From: Tannerellaceae bacterium
Lineage (GTDB): Bacteria; Bacteroidota; Bacteroidia; Bacteroidales; Tannerellaceae
NCBI GenBank assembly: GCA_021203545.1
Contig: JAJQAZ010000118.1
Coordinates: 1-45,252 of the forward strand
Reading direction: 5' to 3'
DNA length: 45,252 bases
The first letter of the stretch is position 1. Each line of letters begins with the position of its first letter. A model generated the notes under the pieces. That model saw only the letters and a list, made by a program, of their open reading frames with translations. It was not told where the DNA came from and searched no databases. Both the position numbers and the translations under genes were made by a program. Of the stretch, positions 8,769 to 17,793 are shown one piece after another.

Positions 8769-10574
8769 TTATTTTTTAATTGTATTTTCCATCTTTCCAA
8801 TAGCATCTACTGTAAGATCATATAGTTTATCCATAGCATCTGAAGCCTGGGAAGGTGCATATCTGGCAAATTCGCAGGTATTTAGTATTTCCATGAATTC
8901 ATTAATCAGCTCTTCACCTACTCCGTAACGGTTCAGTTCTGCTTCTACGTTATCTTTGGTGAGATTTGCCTGCGGAATACTTAATTTATCACTTAAATAC
9001 CCCCACAAAGCACGCAATACTTCTTCATAGAAGGCTTCTTTATTGTTTTCTTTCAGTAACTTACCGGCTATTTTGAGACGTTTTACAGCAGTTTTATTTG
9101 CTTTTTTGGTTCTTACAAGTGCTAAATCCGAATTCTCTTTGATCTGTTTTCTGTATAAAATAAAGAATATAATAAATAAAAGAGCCGGGATTATATACCA
9201 CATTATATAAATGAATGATCCAAACAACATCTCTTCTTTGGAAAGGAAACGAATACCTTTTACTTTCAGGTAACGTATATCCTGACCCAGGAAACGTACA
9301 TTTTCTCTGTTTGTAAAATTAGATACTACCGGTGCACTTTCCCCTCCTTCACCTTTTTCTACGTGTAACTTATAAGTTTCGGAAGTAAGAGTTTTGTAAG
9401 TTCCTGATTTGGGATCAAAATAAGAGAATTGAATAGCCGGGATCTCAAAATCACCGCCAAAACGCGGTATAGCCAGATATTCGATTGTTTTACTGCCGGT
9501 AGTTCCGGATGCAGTAGTTCTTATATTGGTTTCTATTTTCGGATCAAAAACTTCGAAATCATTCGGAAACACAACCTCCGGATTCTTTACCAACCGTACA
9601 TTTCCTGTTCCACTAATATCAATTTTAACAGTAACAGCTTCATTTGCTTTTACATGATCAGAACTTAAAGATGTTTTCATGTTGAACTCGCCTACACCCC
9701 CCGAAAATTTAGCAGGCTTTCCAGCGGGCAAGGGCTTTACGTCAATAGTAACCGGAGCTGATTTAATCTTTTTCAGGACATCACGGGTGGTATCAAAAAA
9801 ATCATCAAAAATACTACGTATACGTGCCTGTGTCCTTACTTTTATAACTGCCTCGTATTCGCCTTCACCAATGGTGATTTTTCCGGTCCGTTGCGGAAAC
9901 AACAACGATTGTTTCAGTGTAACAGTATGGTAATTACGTCCGTTATAATGCTCCATTGTCCACTGTTTGTTCTCCGGAAGTTCGATTTCCTGCACTAAAA
10001 AACCTTCAAACTCCGGAAACTTTATATTTCTAAGCCCGGCATTTGCGGTAGTGTAAAACTTAAAGGTAACCAGAAATGCTTCCTGTTCATATACATTTGT
10101 TTTGGAAACGATCATACGCATAAGAACATCGTCTTTTCCCAGGCCGGGAGCAGTACTTTCAGTCTGGTCGTTCCCGGCCTCACTTCGCTGGTCCTGTGGC
10201 AACACCTTTATAGATAACGAATTAGATTTATAATTTGAATTATTTACTTTAATGGTTGCTTCGGGAATAGTAAATGTACCCTCTTTAGAAGGCATTAAAA
10301 TATAGGTATAGGTAACATTCGTTTCGCTAACCATCTGCCCATTCACAAAAACAGAACTTTGGGATATAGAAGTAGAAGGACCCATCAAAACTTGAAAATC
10401 AGGTAAATCAGGGATCCGTATCTCTTTTCCTTCGGCATTTAAAGTATAAGAAAGCCTGAATTGCTCTCCCACCACAACCGCTTCCGGTGCGCTTGCTTTA
10501 AATTCTACTTTCTGCCCAAAAGACATGAAAGAAATGAATGTTAACTGAAAAAACAAGAAAACAAATTTCCTCAT
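8769..10574 (-). CDS. batD: BatD, membrane-anchored aerotolerance protein
   Basis: The ~601-residue protein begins with a signal peptide (MRKFVFLFFQLTFISFMSFGQ). Repeated Ig-like beta domains follow (VVVGEQFRLSYTLNAEG ... FTIPEATIKVN; VKANEAVTVKIDISGTGNVRLV), then one transmembrane helix (about 455-480) and a cytoplasmic helical tail (KENNKEAFYEEVLRALWGYLSDKLSIP). This matches BatD of the Bat operon, thought to display a large periplasmic region next to the BatA/BatB VWA proteins. The start at 10574 is chosen over 10613 because it opens the signal peptide. Confidence 0.9.
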   Translation of the reverse strand: MRKFVFLFFQLTFISFMSFGQKVEFKASAPEAVVVGEQFRLSYTLNAEGKEIRIPDLPDFQVLMGPSTSISQSSVFVNGQMVSETNVTYTYILMPSKEGTFTIPEATIKVNNSNYKSNSLSIKVLPQDQRSEAGNDQTESTAPGLGKDDVLMRMIVSKTNVYEQEAFLVTFKFYTTANAGLRNIKFPEFEGFLVQEIELPENKQWTMEHYNGRNYHTVTLKQSLLFPQRTGKITIGEGEYEAVIKVRTQARIRSIFDDFFDTTRDVLKKIKSAPVTIDVKPLPAGKPAKFSGGVGEFNMKTSLSSDHVKANEAVTVKIDISGTGNVRLVKNPEVVFPNDFEVFDPKIETNIRTTASGTTGSKTIEYLAIPRFGGDFEIPAIQFSYFDPKSGTYKTLTSETYKLHVEKGEGGESAPVVSNFTNRENVRFLGQDIRYLKVKGIRFLSKEEMLFGSFIYIMWYIIPALLFIIFFILYRKQIKENSDLALVRTKKANKTAVKRLKIAGKLLKENNKEAFYEEVLRALWGYLSDKLSIPQANLTKDNVEAELNRYGVGEELINEFMEILNTCEFARYAPSQASDAMDKLYDLTVDAIGKMENTIKK

Positions 10575-10606
10575 TATTATGCTTATTTTTTGGTTATCAA
10601 CTTTAT

Positions 10607-11350
10607 TTACCACTCTTTATCGGTTCTGCGACGCTCCTGTTGCTGTTGTTGCGCCCTTTGAACTTTCTCCTGAGTGTCTTTCTCATCTTCCAGAAAAGCA
10701 TCCAGAATTTGTTGTGCATTATCCCGGCTCATCTGATCATTCTGTTCCTGTTCTTCCTGCTGAGATTGGTTCTCATCCTGATCTTCGGGCTGCTGTTGTT
10801 CCTGATTTTGATCCTGGTCCTGCTCATCTTCATTCTGGTCGTTATCATCATTACCACCTTCACCTTCCTGGTCTTCCAGTAATTTTTGTGCCAGGGCCAG
10901 GTTATAACGGGTTTCATCATCTGCCGGATTCAGTCGCAACGCCTGTTTGTATAATTCGATACTCTCTGCGTATCGCTGTTCCTTCATTCCTATATTCCCT
11001 AAATTATGAAACACCTGGGCCAGTTTTTCCGCATTATCAGGATCATCATTCAATAAACGCTGTCCCTGTTGGGCAATACGTTCATATTGTTCGGCTGCCT
11101 CTTTATACTTTTCCTGCCTGTAAAGTGCATTTCCCAGATTAAAAGTTCCTTCAAAAGATGTGGGATTTACTTCCAACCCTTTTCTATAGGCTATTTCAGC
11201 GTCCGTATATAATTCGTTTTGATACAATTTATTTCCTGAACGGACATTTTTCCTCTCAGCTTTCTGCGCCGGTAAACTACCGGTTATTCCCAGCAACAAC
11301 ACAGCTATTATCCAGTAATAAGACTTCTTCTGTTTCATCATTCGTTCCAT
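10607..11350 (-). CDS. batC: BatC, TPR protein with acidic Gln/Asp-rich tail
   Basis: After a signal peptide or anchor (KSYYWIIAVLLLGITGSLPAQ), three TPR repeats occupy about 30-155 (LYTDAEIAYRKGLEVNPTSFEGTFNLGNALYRQ and two more). From about 160 to 215 the chain is almost only D, E, Q and N. It ends basic (RAQQQQQERRRTDKEW). Its ATG overlaps the stop of batB by one base (TAATG), indicating translational coupling; a start at 11338 is also possible. TPRs suggest it scaffolds the Bat complex. Confidence 0.88.
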   Translation of the reverse strand: MERMMKQKKSYYWIIAVLLLGITGSLPAQKAERKNVRSGNKLYQNELYTDAEIAYRKGLEVNPTSFEGTFNLGNALYRQEKYKEAAEQYERIAQQGQRLLNDDPDNAEKLAQVFHNLGNIGMKEQRYAESIELYKQALRLNPADDETRYNLALAQKLLEDQEGEGGNDDNDQNEDEQDQDQNQEQQQPEDQDENQSQQEEQEQNDQMSRDNAQQILDAFLEDEKDTQEKVQRAQQQQQERRRTDKEW

Positions 11351-12369
11351 TAAGAAAATAGTTTTACTTTTCTGAATATTCTGTTTTTACGGTCCAGTGT
11401 AAAGAATTCCGCTATTAACAGAAATAATACAATCCAGGCAAGAGTCTGGAATTGTTCATCATATTCAGAATAAACATGACTATCTACCTCCGATTTATTC
11501 ATTTTCTCAATTTCATTCTGCAGAGCTTTCAGTGCTGAATTTGTATTATCTGCCCTTACATAGATCCCTTTTCCTGCGGCAGCTATTTCCTGGCACATCT
11601 GTTCATTCAGGCGGGTAATAACCACCTGCCCGTCTCTATCTTTCAGAAAGTTATTACCCATACCTACAGGAATCGGAGCTCCCTGCGGTTGTCCCATACC
11701 CACAATATTGACTTTGATTCCTTTTTCGGCAGCCTTTGTGGCGGCACCGATCGCATCATCTTCGTGATTTTCGCCGTCTGTAATCAAAATAATTGTTTTT
11801 TCTGTAGTCTCATTCGGTGTAAACGAGCGAAGCGCAAGATTTATAGCCGCACCAATTGCCGTACCCTGGCTTGAAACCATAGAAGGATGAATAGACGACA
11901 AAAACATCCTGGCCGATATATAATCAGATGTAATGGGTATCTGGGTAAATGCATCACCAGCAAAAACAATCAGTCCAACCTTGTCATTTACAAAACCATC
12001 AGTCAGGCGTGACAGCATCTGCTTGGATTTCTCTAACCGGTTGGGGGCCACATCCTCGGCAAGCATGGAATTGGATACATCAAGACAGATCATAATTTCA
12101 ACACCCTGGCGTTTCACAGTCTCCAGTTTAGAACCAAACTGTGGCCCGGCAATAACAAATATCATCACACAAATAGCTCCCAGCAAAAGCCAGAATTTCA
12201 GATATTGCCGTTTAAGAGAAGCCTCCGGCATCAGGGTACGTAATAAAGCCGGGCTTCCGTATTTTCGAAGCGCTCTTTTTTTCCAGGTTAGTGCATAAAT
12301 ATAAAACACTAACAAAAGGGGTAAAATAAAGAGCAGATATAAATATTCCGGATGTGCAAATCGAAACAT
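11350..12369 (-). CDS. batB: BatB, VWA-domain aerotolerance protein
   Basis: Two N-terminal membrane helices (about 8-28 and 58-76) precede a von Willebrand A domain with an intact MIDAS (D97-x-S99-x-S101, then T in SSQGTAIG and D in LITDGE). A last helix lies near 310-328. It is paralogous to BatA next door (13 bp gap). The VWA domain is expected to bind a divalent metal and protein partners, facing the periplasm. It is read with batC through an overlapping TAATG. Confidence 0.93.
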   Translation of the reverse strand: MFRFAHPEYLYLLFILPLLLVFYIYALTWKKRALRKYGSPALLRTLMPEASLKRQYLKFWLLLGAICVMIFVIAGPQFGSKLETVKRQGVEIMICLDVSNSMLAEDVAPNRLEKSKQMLSRLTDGFVNDKVGLIVFAGDAFTQIPITSDYISARMFLSSIHPSMVSSQGTAIGAAINLALRSFTPNETTEKTIILITDGENHEDDAIGAATKAAEKGIKVNIVGMGQPQGAPIPVGMGNNFLKDRDGQVVITRLNEQMCQEIAAAGKGIYVRADNTNSALKALQNEIEKMNKSEVDSHVYSEYDEQFQTLAWIVLFLLIAEFFTLDRKNRIFRKVKLFS

Positions 12370-12381
12370 AATCCTTTGTTT

Positions 12382-13368
12382 TTATGGTATATTTCTCAAC
12401 AATGTATTTCTTAACACAATCTCAATCAGTAGCAAAGCAAATACTACCAGGGCCCAGTTCTTATATTTTTCCTGCTTTTTACTGTATTCCTGAACACTGA
12501 TCTTTGTTTTTTCCAATTGATCAATTTCTTCATAAATACTTTTTAAAGCCTGATTATTTTCAGCACGGAAATACTGCCCTCCGGTTCTGTTTGCTATCTC
12601 TATCAGGGTCGGCTCGTCAATATCGGCTGCAACATCCTGATATACGATTCCCCGCGGAGTCTGGAATGGATAAGGTGCATTCCCTTTTCTTCCCACACCC
12701 ACAGTGTAAACCCGTACACCAAATGTCTGGGCAATTTCAGCGGCTGTTACAGGAGCAATCTCCCCCCTGTTATTCATACCATCTGTTAATAAAATAATCA
12801 CCTTCGAAATAGCCTGGCTATCTTTAATGCGGCTTACGGCATTTGCCAGCCCCATACCGATAGCTGTTCCGTCGGCTATCATATTACACTGTATATTCTT
12901 AAACAGGTTCAAAAGGATTGCATGATCCGTTGTCAGCGGACATTGGGTAAAACTTTCCCCGGCAAAAACTACCAGACCTATATTATCATTGGGCCGGCCA
13001 TTAATAAAAGCAGCAGCCACATCTTTAGACGCTTCCAACCGGTTGGGCTTTAAATCTTCTGCCAGCATACTGGTCGAAACGTCCATTACCATCATGATAT
13101 CGATACCTTCTGTAGAAGTATTTTGCCAGCTGTTTGTAGACTGCGGACGGGCCAATACAATAATCAGAAATGCTATGGCAGCCATTCGTAAAACAAACGG
13201 CACATGGCGCAGATAAACTTTATAGGAATGGGCAGCCGGAAGATCAAAAACAGTAGTCGAGGGTATTTGCAAACTTGCCTGACTCTTTCTCAACTTCCAG
13301 ATATACCATCCTATCAAAGGTATCAATAGTAATAATAAATACAAATATGTAGGATTAGCAAATATCAT
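12382..13368 (-). CDS. batA: BatA, VWA-domain aerotolerance protein
   Basis: The layout is the same as BatB: helices at about 8-25 and 55-73, MIDAS D96-x-S98-x-S100 in VMDVSTSMLAEDLKPNR, conserved LLTDGMNNRGE, and a C-terminal helix ALVVFALLLIEIVL. The 328 residues are the normal length. It follows the DUF4381-like gene by 2 bp. BatA and BatB probably associate with each other; the operon was named for aerotolerance, but the molecular activity is not established. Confidence 0.93.
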   Translation of the reverse strand: MIFANPTYLYLLLLLIPLIGWYIWKLRKSQASLQIPSTTVFDLPAAHSYKVYLRHVPFVLRMAAIAFLIIVLARPQSTNSWQNTSTEGIDIMMVMDVSTSMLAEDLKPNRLEASKDVAAAFINGRPNDNIGLVVFAGESFTQCPLTTDHAILLNLFKNIQCNMIADGTAIGMGLANAVSRIKDSQAISKVIILLTDGMNNRGEIAPVTAAEIAQTFGVRVYTVGVGRKGNAPYPFQTPRGIVYQDVAADIDEPTLIEIANRTGGQYFRAENNQALKSIYEEIDQLEKTKISVQEYSKKQEKYKNWALVVFALLLIEIVLRNTLLRNIP

Positions 13369-13370
13369 AC

Positions 13371-14378
13371 TTATTCATTCGTTAAATTTGTTGTACCTTT
13401 TTCGTCTTCCCCCTGTTTTGCAATTTCTTCCGTATCAGGTAATGGTTCCAGCATTGTTTGGTTGACGAATAGGTAAGCATTCATTAAACTCAAATCATTT
13501 TCATCGGGCAGCGGCTTTATCTTCGCAAATTTTACGAAATCAGACAGATTCAATATCTGTTTTAAATTATCATAAACCGAATCCACTTCCGAGTTTTTCC
13601 GGATCATTTCCAGAATCTCACCCGATGTCATTTCCATGGCATTCAGACCAAAACGACCTACCATATATTTACGTAATGTATCTGTAATCTGCGTATAATA
13701 TTCTTTCTCGCGTCCCTGCTGCCACAACTTTTGTTGTTTAATTTCATCCAGTTCTTTTTTGGCAATTATGTGCGGTGGCAATTGAGGCTCCTGCTTCTTA
13801 AAAGGATTGACAGTCTGTTTCTTCCGCAGTTTCTGTACCAGGAAGTATATAAGCACCAATAATATAATACCAAAGAAAGTTCCAAATATCGCCGGATAAT
13901 AATCCGCTAACACAAAAGGAGGTTTCCACACATCTTTTATATCCTCAAACGCCTCCGGTTCGTCAGCATTCACCGGTACGGTAGAAACCTTTAACGCCAC
14001 CTGGTTCGAGGCAATGGTATCCAAACCATCAACCACATAAACAGGAGGTAAAAGATAAAGAGACGAGTCAAAAGAGGTTATCAGAAGATCGTGCTTAAAA
14101 ACTACCCGGTTATTATCAATCAGGGTTGTATCGGCCTCCGATACGAGTAAAACTTCTACTCCCCTCATCAAAGTATCACGGGGAATTAACAGGCGTACAT
14201 CCTTTGCCCGGTCAGTCGTTACACTAACAGAATATATAGTTTGCTCGCCAATTAAAATAGCTGCAGGTTCCAGTTCAACATCTATCAGAGTCTTTTGTCC
14301 CTGTACCTGCCCACATACGAAAAAAGAAGAAGCAAGCAAAAAAAGCAGGACACTATCTCTCAATCGTTTCATTTTCAT
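13371..14378 (-). CDS. DUF4381-like membrane protein of the Bat operon
   Basis: A signal peptide is followed by a beta-rich periplasmic region (LEPAAILIGEQTIYSVSVTTDRAKDVRLLIPRDTL), one transmembrane helix (about 180-200, YPAIFGTFFGIILLVLIYFLV) and a cytoplasmic helical tail (EYYTQITDTLRKYMVGRFGLNAMEMTSGEI). The tail resembles the C-terminal part of BatD and of DUF4381 proteins found beside VWA/MoxR operons. Gaps to its neighbours are 2-4 bp, so it is surely co-translated with DUF58 and batA. Confidence 0.82.
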   Translation of the reverse strand: MKMKRLRDSVLLFLLASSFFVCGQVQGQKTLIDVELEPAAILIGEQTIYSVSVTTDRAKDVRLLIPRDTLMRGVEVLLVSEADTTLIDNNRVVFKHDLLITSFDSSLYLLPPVYVVDGLDTIASNQVALKVSTVPVNADEPEAFEDIKDVWKPPFVLADYYPAIFGTFFGIILLVLIYFLVQKLRKKQTVNPFKKQEPQLPPHIIAKKELDEIKQQKLWQQGREKEYYTQITDTLRKYMVGRFGLNAMEMTSGEILEMIRKNSEVDSVYDNLKQILNLSDFVKFAKIKPLPDENDLSLMNAYLFVNQTMLEPLPDTEEIAKQGEDEKGTTNLTNE

Positions 14379-14382
14379 TCTT

Positions 14383-15252
14383 TTAATTTCGTTTTTGAAA
14401 CAAAGCGATCAGGGATTTCACATAATCATCATCCGTACGGATAGAGACCGAATCAACACGGCATTTATTGAATGCATCGTTCATCTCCTCCTGTCTCTTA
14501 TTCCACCATTCATTGTATGCTCTGCGTACATTACCCGAAGAAGTATCAATCCAGCGTTCGGATCCTGTTTCCGCATCCTTTACTTTCATCAACCCTACAT
14601 TCGGCAGTTCGATTTCCCTCTGGTCGTATACCTGGATAGCCACTACATCATGTTTACGGTTCGCGATTGTCAAAGCATCTTTATAATTCCCCTTATCAAT
14701 AAAGTCGGAAATCAGAAAAGCAGTACATCTCTTTTTAATTGCATTGGTCAGGTATTTAAGTACATGACTGATATCTGTTTGCTTATCATCCGGCTGAAAA
14801 TCAATTAACTCCCGGATAATATAAAGAATATGCTTTTTCCCTTTCTGGGGAGGAATAAATTTCTCGATCTTATCGGAAAAAAACAGAACCCCGATCTTAT
14901 CATTATTCTGAATAGCAGAAAATGCCAGTGTCGCTGCAAGTTCGGTAATTATCTCCTTTTTCATCACATTTACAGTTCCGAAATCGCGGCTACCGGATAC
15001 ATCAATCAGCAACATCACTGTCAGTTCCCGTTCTTCTTCGAATACTTTTATATATGGACGCACATAGCGGGCCGTAACATTCCAGTCGATATCCCGGATG
15101 TCATCACCATATTGATATTCCCGGACTTCACTAAAGGCCATTCCCCTTCCTTTAAAGGCCGAATGGTATTGCCCGGCAAAAATATTGCGCGACAACCCCC
15201 GGGTTTTTATCTCTATCCGGCGAACTTTCTTTAACAGTTCACTTGTTTCCAT
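14383..15252 (-). CDS. DUF58 protein of the MoxR/Bat operon
   Basis: The 289-residue protein holds the DUF58 signature GMAFSEVREYQYGDDIRDIDWNVTARY and a VWA-like fold with a degenerate MIDAS (LLIDVSGSRDFG). DUF58 proteins are regular partners of MoxR ATPases. There is no membrane segment, so it is cytoplasmic. It lies 4 bp before the DUF4381-like gene but is separated from moxR by a 143-bp repeat element. Confidence 0.9.
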   Translation of the reverse strand: METSELLKKVRRIEIKTRGLSRNIFAGQYHSAFKGRGMAFSEVREYQYGDDIRDIDWNVTARYVRPYIKVFEEERELTVMLLIDVSGSRDFGTVNVMKKEIITELAATLAFSAIQNNDKIGVLFFSDKIEKFIPPQKGKKHILYIIRELIDFQPDDKQTDISHVLKYLTNAIKKRCTAFLISDFIDKGNYKDALTIANRKHDVVAIQVYDQREIELPNVGLMKVKDAETGSERWIDTSSGNVRRAYNEWWNKRQEEMNDAFNKCRVDSVSIRTDDDYVKSLIALFQKRN

Positions 15253-15261
15253 AATTTTTAC

Positions 15262-15395
15262 TAGTAGTTAAGAAGTTATCATTCACTTCGTTCATTAGTA
15301 GTTATCACTCCCTCCGGTCGTTAGTAGTTAAGTAGATTTCTTCTTGACTACTTGATTACTAAGCCACATAGTGGCTGATAACTACTGACTACTTT
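15262..15395. repeat. repeat element between moxR and the DUF58 gene
   Basis: The gap is built from variants of AGTAGTTATCA / AGTAGTTAAG. Three occur in direct order (from 15262, 15297 and 15325) and inverted copies follow (CTTCTTGACTACTTGA near 15341; GATAACTACTGACTAC near 15374). A small palindrome GCCACATAGTGGC lies at 15363-15375. It can fold into one long imperfect hairpin and sits inside an otherwise tightly packed operon. Confidence 0.65.
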
Positions 15396-16391
15396 TTAGG
15401 GTACTTCTACTTTATTTAAAATCTCACTGATTATCTCTTCCGATGTAAGGTTATTTGCTTCTGCTTCATAACTCAAACCAATACGGTGGCGCATTACATC
15501 GTGGCATACTGCACGAATATCTTCCGGAATTACATAACCACGGCGTTTGATAAAGGCATATGCACGGGCTGCCAATGCCAGGTTAATAGAAGCACGCGGA
15601 GAAGCACCAAACGAGATCATTTCTGCCAGATTTTCCAAACCATGTTCGCGGGGGAAACGGGTGGCGAAAATAATATCTACAATATAGCGTTCTATTTTTT
15701 CATCCAGATATACTTCACGAACAATCTTACGGGCATCCAGAATCTCTTCTTTGGTCAATAAAGGTTTCAGATCAACCTTCTCTCCGGAAATATTTTGCCG
15801 TATGATCAACTTCTCTTCCTCTTTTTTAGGATAGTTAATAATTACTTTCAGCATGAAACGGTCTACCTGTGCTTCCGGCAGCGGATAAGTACCCTCCTGC
15901 TCTATTGGGTTCTGGGTTGCCATTACAAGGAATGGTTCCGGCAATTTATACGTATGTTCACTAATTGTTACCTGGCGCTCCTGCATAGCTTCCAGCAGTG
16001 CACTCTGTACCTTAGCCGGGGCACGGTTAATTTCGTCGGCCAAAACAAAGTTTGCAAAAACAGGACCCTGTTTTACCTGAAACTCTTCATTCTTCTGACT
16101 ATAGATCATAGTACCCAACACATCGGCCGGCAACAGGTCCGGTGTAAACTGAATACGGCTGTATTTTGCATCAATCAGGGATGCAAGTGTTTTAATTGCC
16201 AACGTTTTAGCCAACCCGGGAACCCCTTCCAGTAAAATGTGGCCATCAGAAAGTAAACCGATAAGTAAGGATTCAACCAAATGTTTCTGGCCTACAATCA
16301 CTGTATCCATGCCTTTGGTAATCAGGTCCACAAACGAACTTTTGCTCTCGATTCGCTGGTTTAATTCACGAATATCTACTATCTGACTCAT
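15396..16391 (-). CDS. moxR: MoxR-family AAA+ ATPase
   Basis: The 331-residue protein carries a Walker A of MoxR type (GVPGLAKT, 56-63), Walker B VLADE (117-121), sensor 1 ATQNPIEQEGTYPLPEAQVDRF and a lid domain (GASPRASINLALAARAYAFIKRRGYVIPEDI). MoxR ATPases act as chaperones that activate VWA-protein complexes by metal insertion or remodelling. It heads the operon whose later genes are DUF58, DUF4381 and bat. Confidence 0.95.
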   Translation of the reverse strand: MSQIVDIRELNQRIESKSSFVDLITKGMDTVIVGQKHLVESLLIGLLSDGHILLEGVPGLAKTLAIKTLASLIDAKYSRIQFTPDLLPADVLGTMIYSQKNEEFQVKQGPVFANFVLADEINRAPAKVQSALLEAMQERQVTISEHTYKLPEPFLVMATQNPIEQEGTYPLPEAQVDRFMLKVIINYPKKEEEKLIIRQNISGEKVDLKPLLTKEEILDARKIVREVYLDEKIERYIVDIIFATRFPREHGLENLAEMISFGASPRASINLALAARAYAFIKRRGYVIPEDIRAVCHDVMRHRIGLSYEAEANNLTSEEIISEILNKVEVP

Positions 16392-16445
16392 ATAAATAAT
16401 TAGTTATTATTGTTTATTATTTTATTGCATTTTGTATTTGTAGCA

Positions 16446-16453
16446 CAAAATTA
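16446..16453 (-). promoter_or_regulatory. -7 box of moxR
   Basis: The minus strand reads TAATTTTG, an exact TAnnTTTG, with predicted transcription start near 16439 and a leader of about 48 bases. No TTTG at -33 was found, so support is moderate. Confidence 0.4.
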
Positions 16454-16503
16454 GAAATGTTAAAATCGTATTCTTTACTTTGGCAGTTAAATAAATAAAA
16501 AAT

Positions 16504-16560
16504 GGAAAATGAAAAGTGAAAAATGAGCTGTGTTTATGACACTTTTCATTTTTCACTTCC
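16504..16560. terminator. inverted repeat between the HU-LysM gene and moxR
   Basis: AATGAAAAGTG (16508-16518) is repeated inverted at 16540-16550 as CACTTTTCATT, and the sequence around both is made of GAAAAATG units. It may end transcription after the HU-LysM gene and is also one of the dispersed GAAAAATG repeats. Confidence 0.45.
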
Positions 16561-16581
16561 TTATTTCCGCTTTATTAATAA

Positions 16582-17793
16582 TTATAAGGCTGATAATATC
16601 CGGGATTGTAAAAGGGCGGCTTTCTCTATAGAAGACTTACTGTTTGCATTAATATTATAGAGTGCCGGATTAGGAATTTTAATCTCTGTCCCTATTGGAA
16701 TGTTATTCGGATCTTTTATAGATTCTTTATTATGCTCGTACAAATAAACCCAGAAAACCTTATCCCCGTAATGCTCTAAAGCAATAAGGGTCAGCCGGTT
16801 CCCGGAGGTCATCTTTACAGTTGCGATAATATCATCGTTATTTACAGAAATGGGTGAACCGGATACCGGTTCTGTATTTTCCTGTAAGGGATTCTCTTCA
16901 TCAATAGGTAGTTGTAAAGAATCAGTTTCTACAAACATTTCATTAATAAGGTTATCAGCAATAGAATCGGCAGCTATAGCCAGATCACCACCCGATCTGT
17001 TCCAGGCATTTAATACCCCCCGGTTAAAGAAAAAGAATACACCACTTCCCAATACAATAACAGTTATAGCGGCAATCCACCAAACCGGGGTTTTACTCTT
17101 TTGCTTTTTCGGAGTTACAGGCTGTTCATCCGTTTCTTCCCGGATCTCAACTTTCGGTATAAAGAATCCCGGACGACGATCTTCTTCTTCGGGTTCTTCT
17201 ATTAGTTCATCCTCTTTGACCGGCTCTTCCTGTGGAATTTCAATTTCCGGAGTAAAAGGTTCTTCAATAACAGGAGCAGGTTCAACCGGTTCAATAGAGG
17301 GTTCTTCCTGCTCCGGCTCATTCTCTGCTACTACAACTGGCTCTTCCTCTACAGATATGGGTTCCGGATCAGGTATAACTTCGGTTTCCACATTTATTTC
17401 CGGTACAACATCTGCCGGAACCTCTTCTTCCTGAGATTCTTCCGGGTGCTCAAACGTAGCACTGTCAATATGATCGCTGATTTCAACTGTTTCAAAAAAC
17501 GAGAAGGGTTTATTAACTTCTTCCTTTAGTCCCTTATCAGGAAGGAAGGAGAATTTATAGTGTTCCGGAATCAGAATCCGTTTTCCCGTATTAACATCTA
17601 CACTTTCCCTATCCTGCACTTCTATAATCTTAAAAGTACCGATCCCTTTTATCTTAACTATTTTATCTTCAAAAACAGCTTCCCGTACTACCGAAACCAG
17701 TTCCTTCAGGAAACGCTCTGTTTTCTTCTTCTCGACTCCGGTATATTCTGCTAATAACCCTGCGAGCTCTGGTATAGACAAACGATTATTCAT
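16582..17793 (-). CDS. membrane protein with N-terminal HU domain and C-terminal LysM domain
   Basis: Residues 1-90 form an HU/IHF-type domain (LAEYTGVEKKKTERFLKELVSVVREAVFEDKIVKIKGIGTFKI ... VDVNTGKRILIPEHYKFSFLPDK). A Pro/Glu-rich acidic linker runs from about 100 to 225. One transmembrane helix lies at 237-256 (VWWIAAITVIVLGSGVFFFF) after the basic cluster KKQKSK, so the N-terminus should be cytoplasmic. A LysM domain occupies about 324-376 (SGNRLTLIALEHYGDKVFWVYLYEHNK ... IPIGTEIKIPN). Known roles of the parts are DNA binding and peptidoglycan binding; that they work together as a nucleoid-wall link is inference. Its ATG lies inside the end of the HU gene (8-bp overlap), so they are translationally coupled. 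Confidence 0.85.
   Translation of the reverse strand: MNNRLSIPELAGLLAEYTGVEKKKTERFLKELVSVVREAVFEDKIVKIKGIGTFKIIEVQDRESVDVNTGKRILIPEHYKFSFLPDKGLKEEVNKPFSFFETVEISDHIDSATFEHPEESQEEEVPADVVPEINVETEVIPDPEPISVEEEPVVVAENEPEQEEPSIEPVEPAPVIEEPFTPEIEIPQEEPVKEDELIEEPEEEDRRPGFFIPKVEIREETDEQPVTPKKQKSKTPVWWIAAITVIVLGSGVFFFFNRGVLNAWNRSGGDLAIAADSIADNLINEMFVETDSLQLPIDEENPLQENTEPVSGSPISVNNDDIIATVKMTSGNRLTLIALEHYGDKVFWVYLYEHNKESIKDPNNIPIGTEIKIPNPALYNINANSKSSIEKAALLQSRILSAL

Noticed and set aside
10538-11142. Long plus-strand open frames opposite batC
   Set aside because: They are shadows of the Glu/Gln/Asp-rich codons of BatC, giving artificial Leu/Ile- and His/Pro-rich sequence.
16850-17434. A 194-codon plus-strand frame rich in Ser and Gly
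   Set aside because: It is the antisense of the Pro/Glu linker in the HU-LysM gene and has no features of its own.
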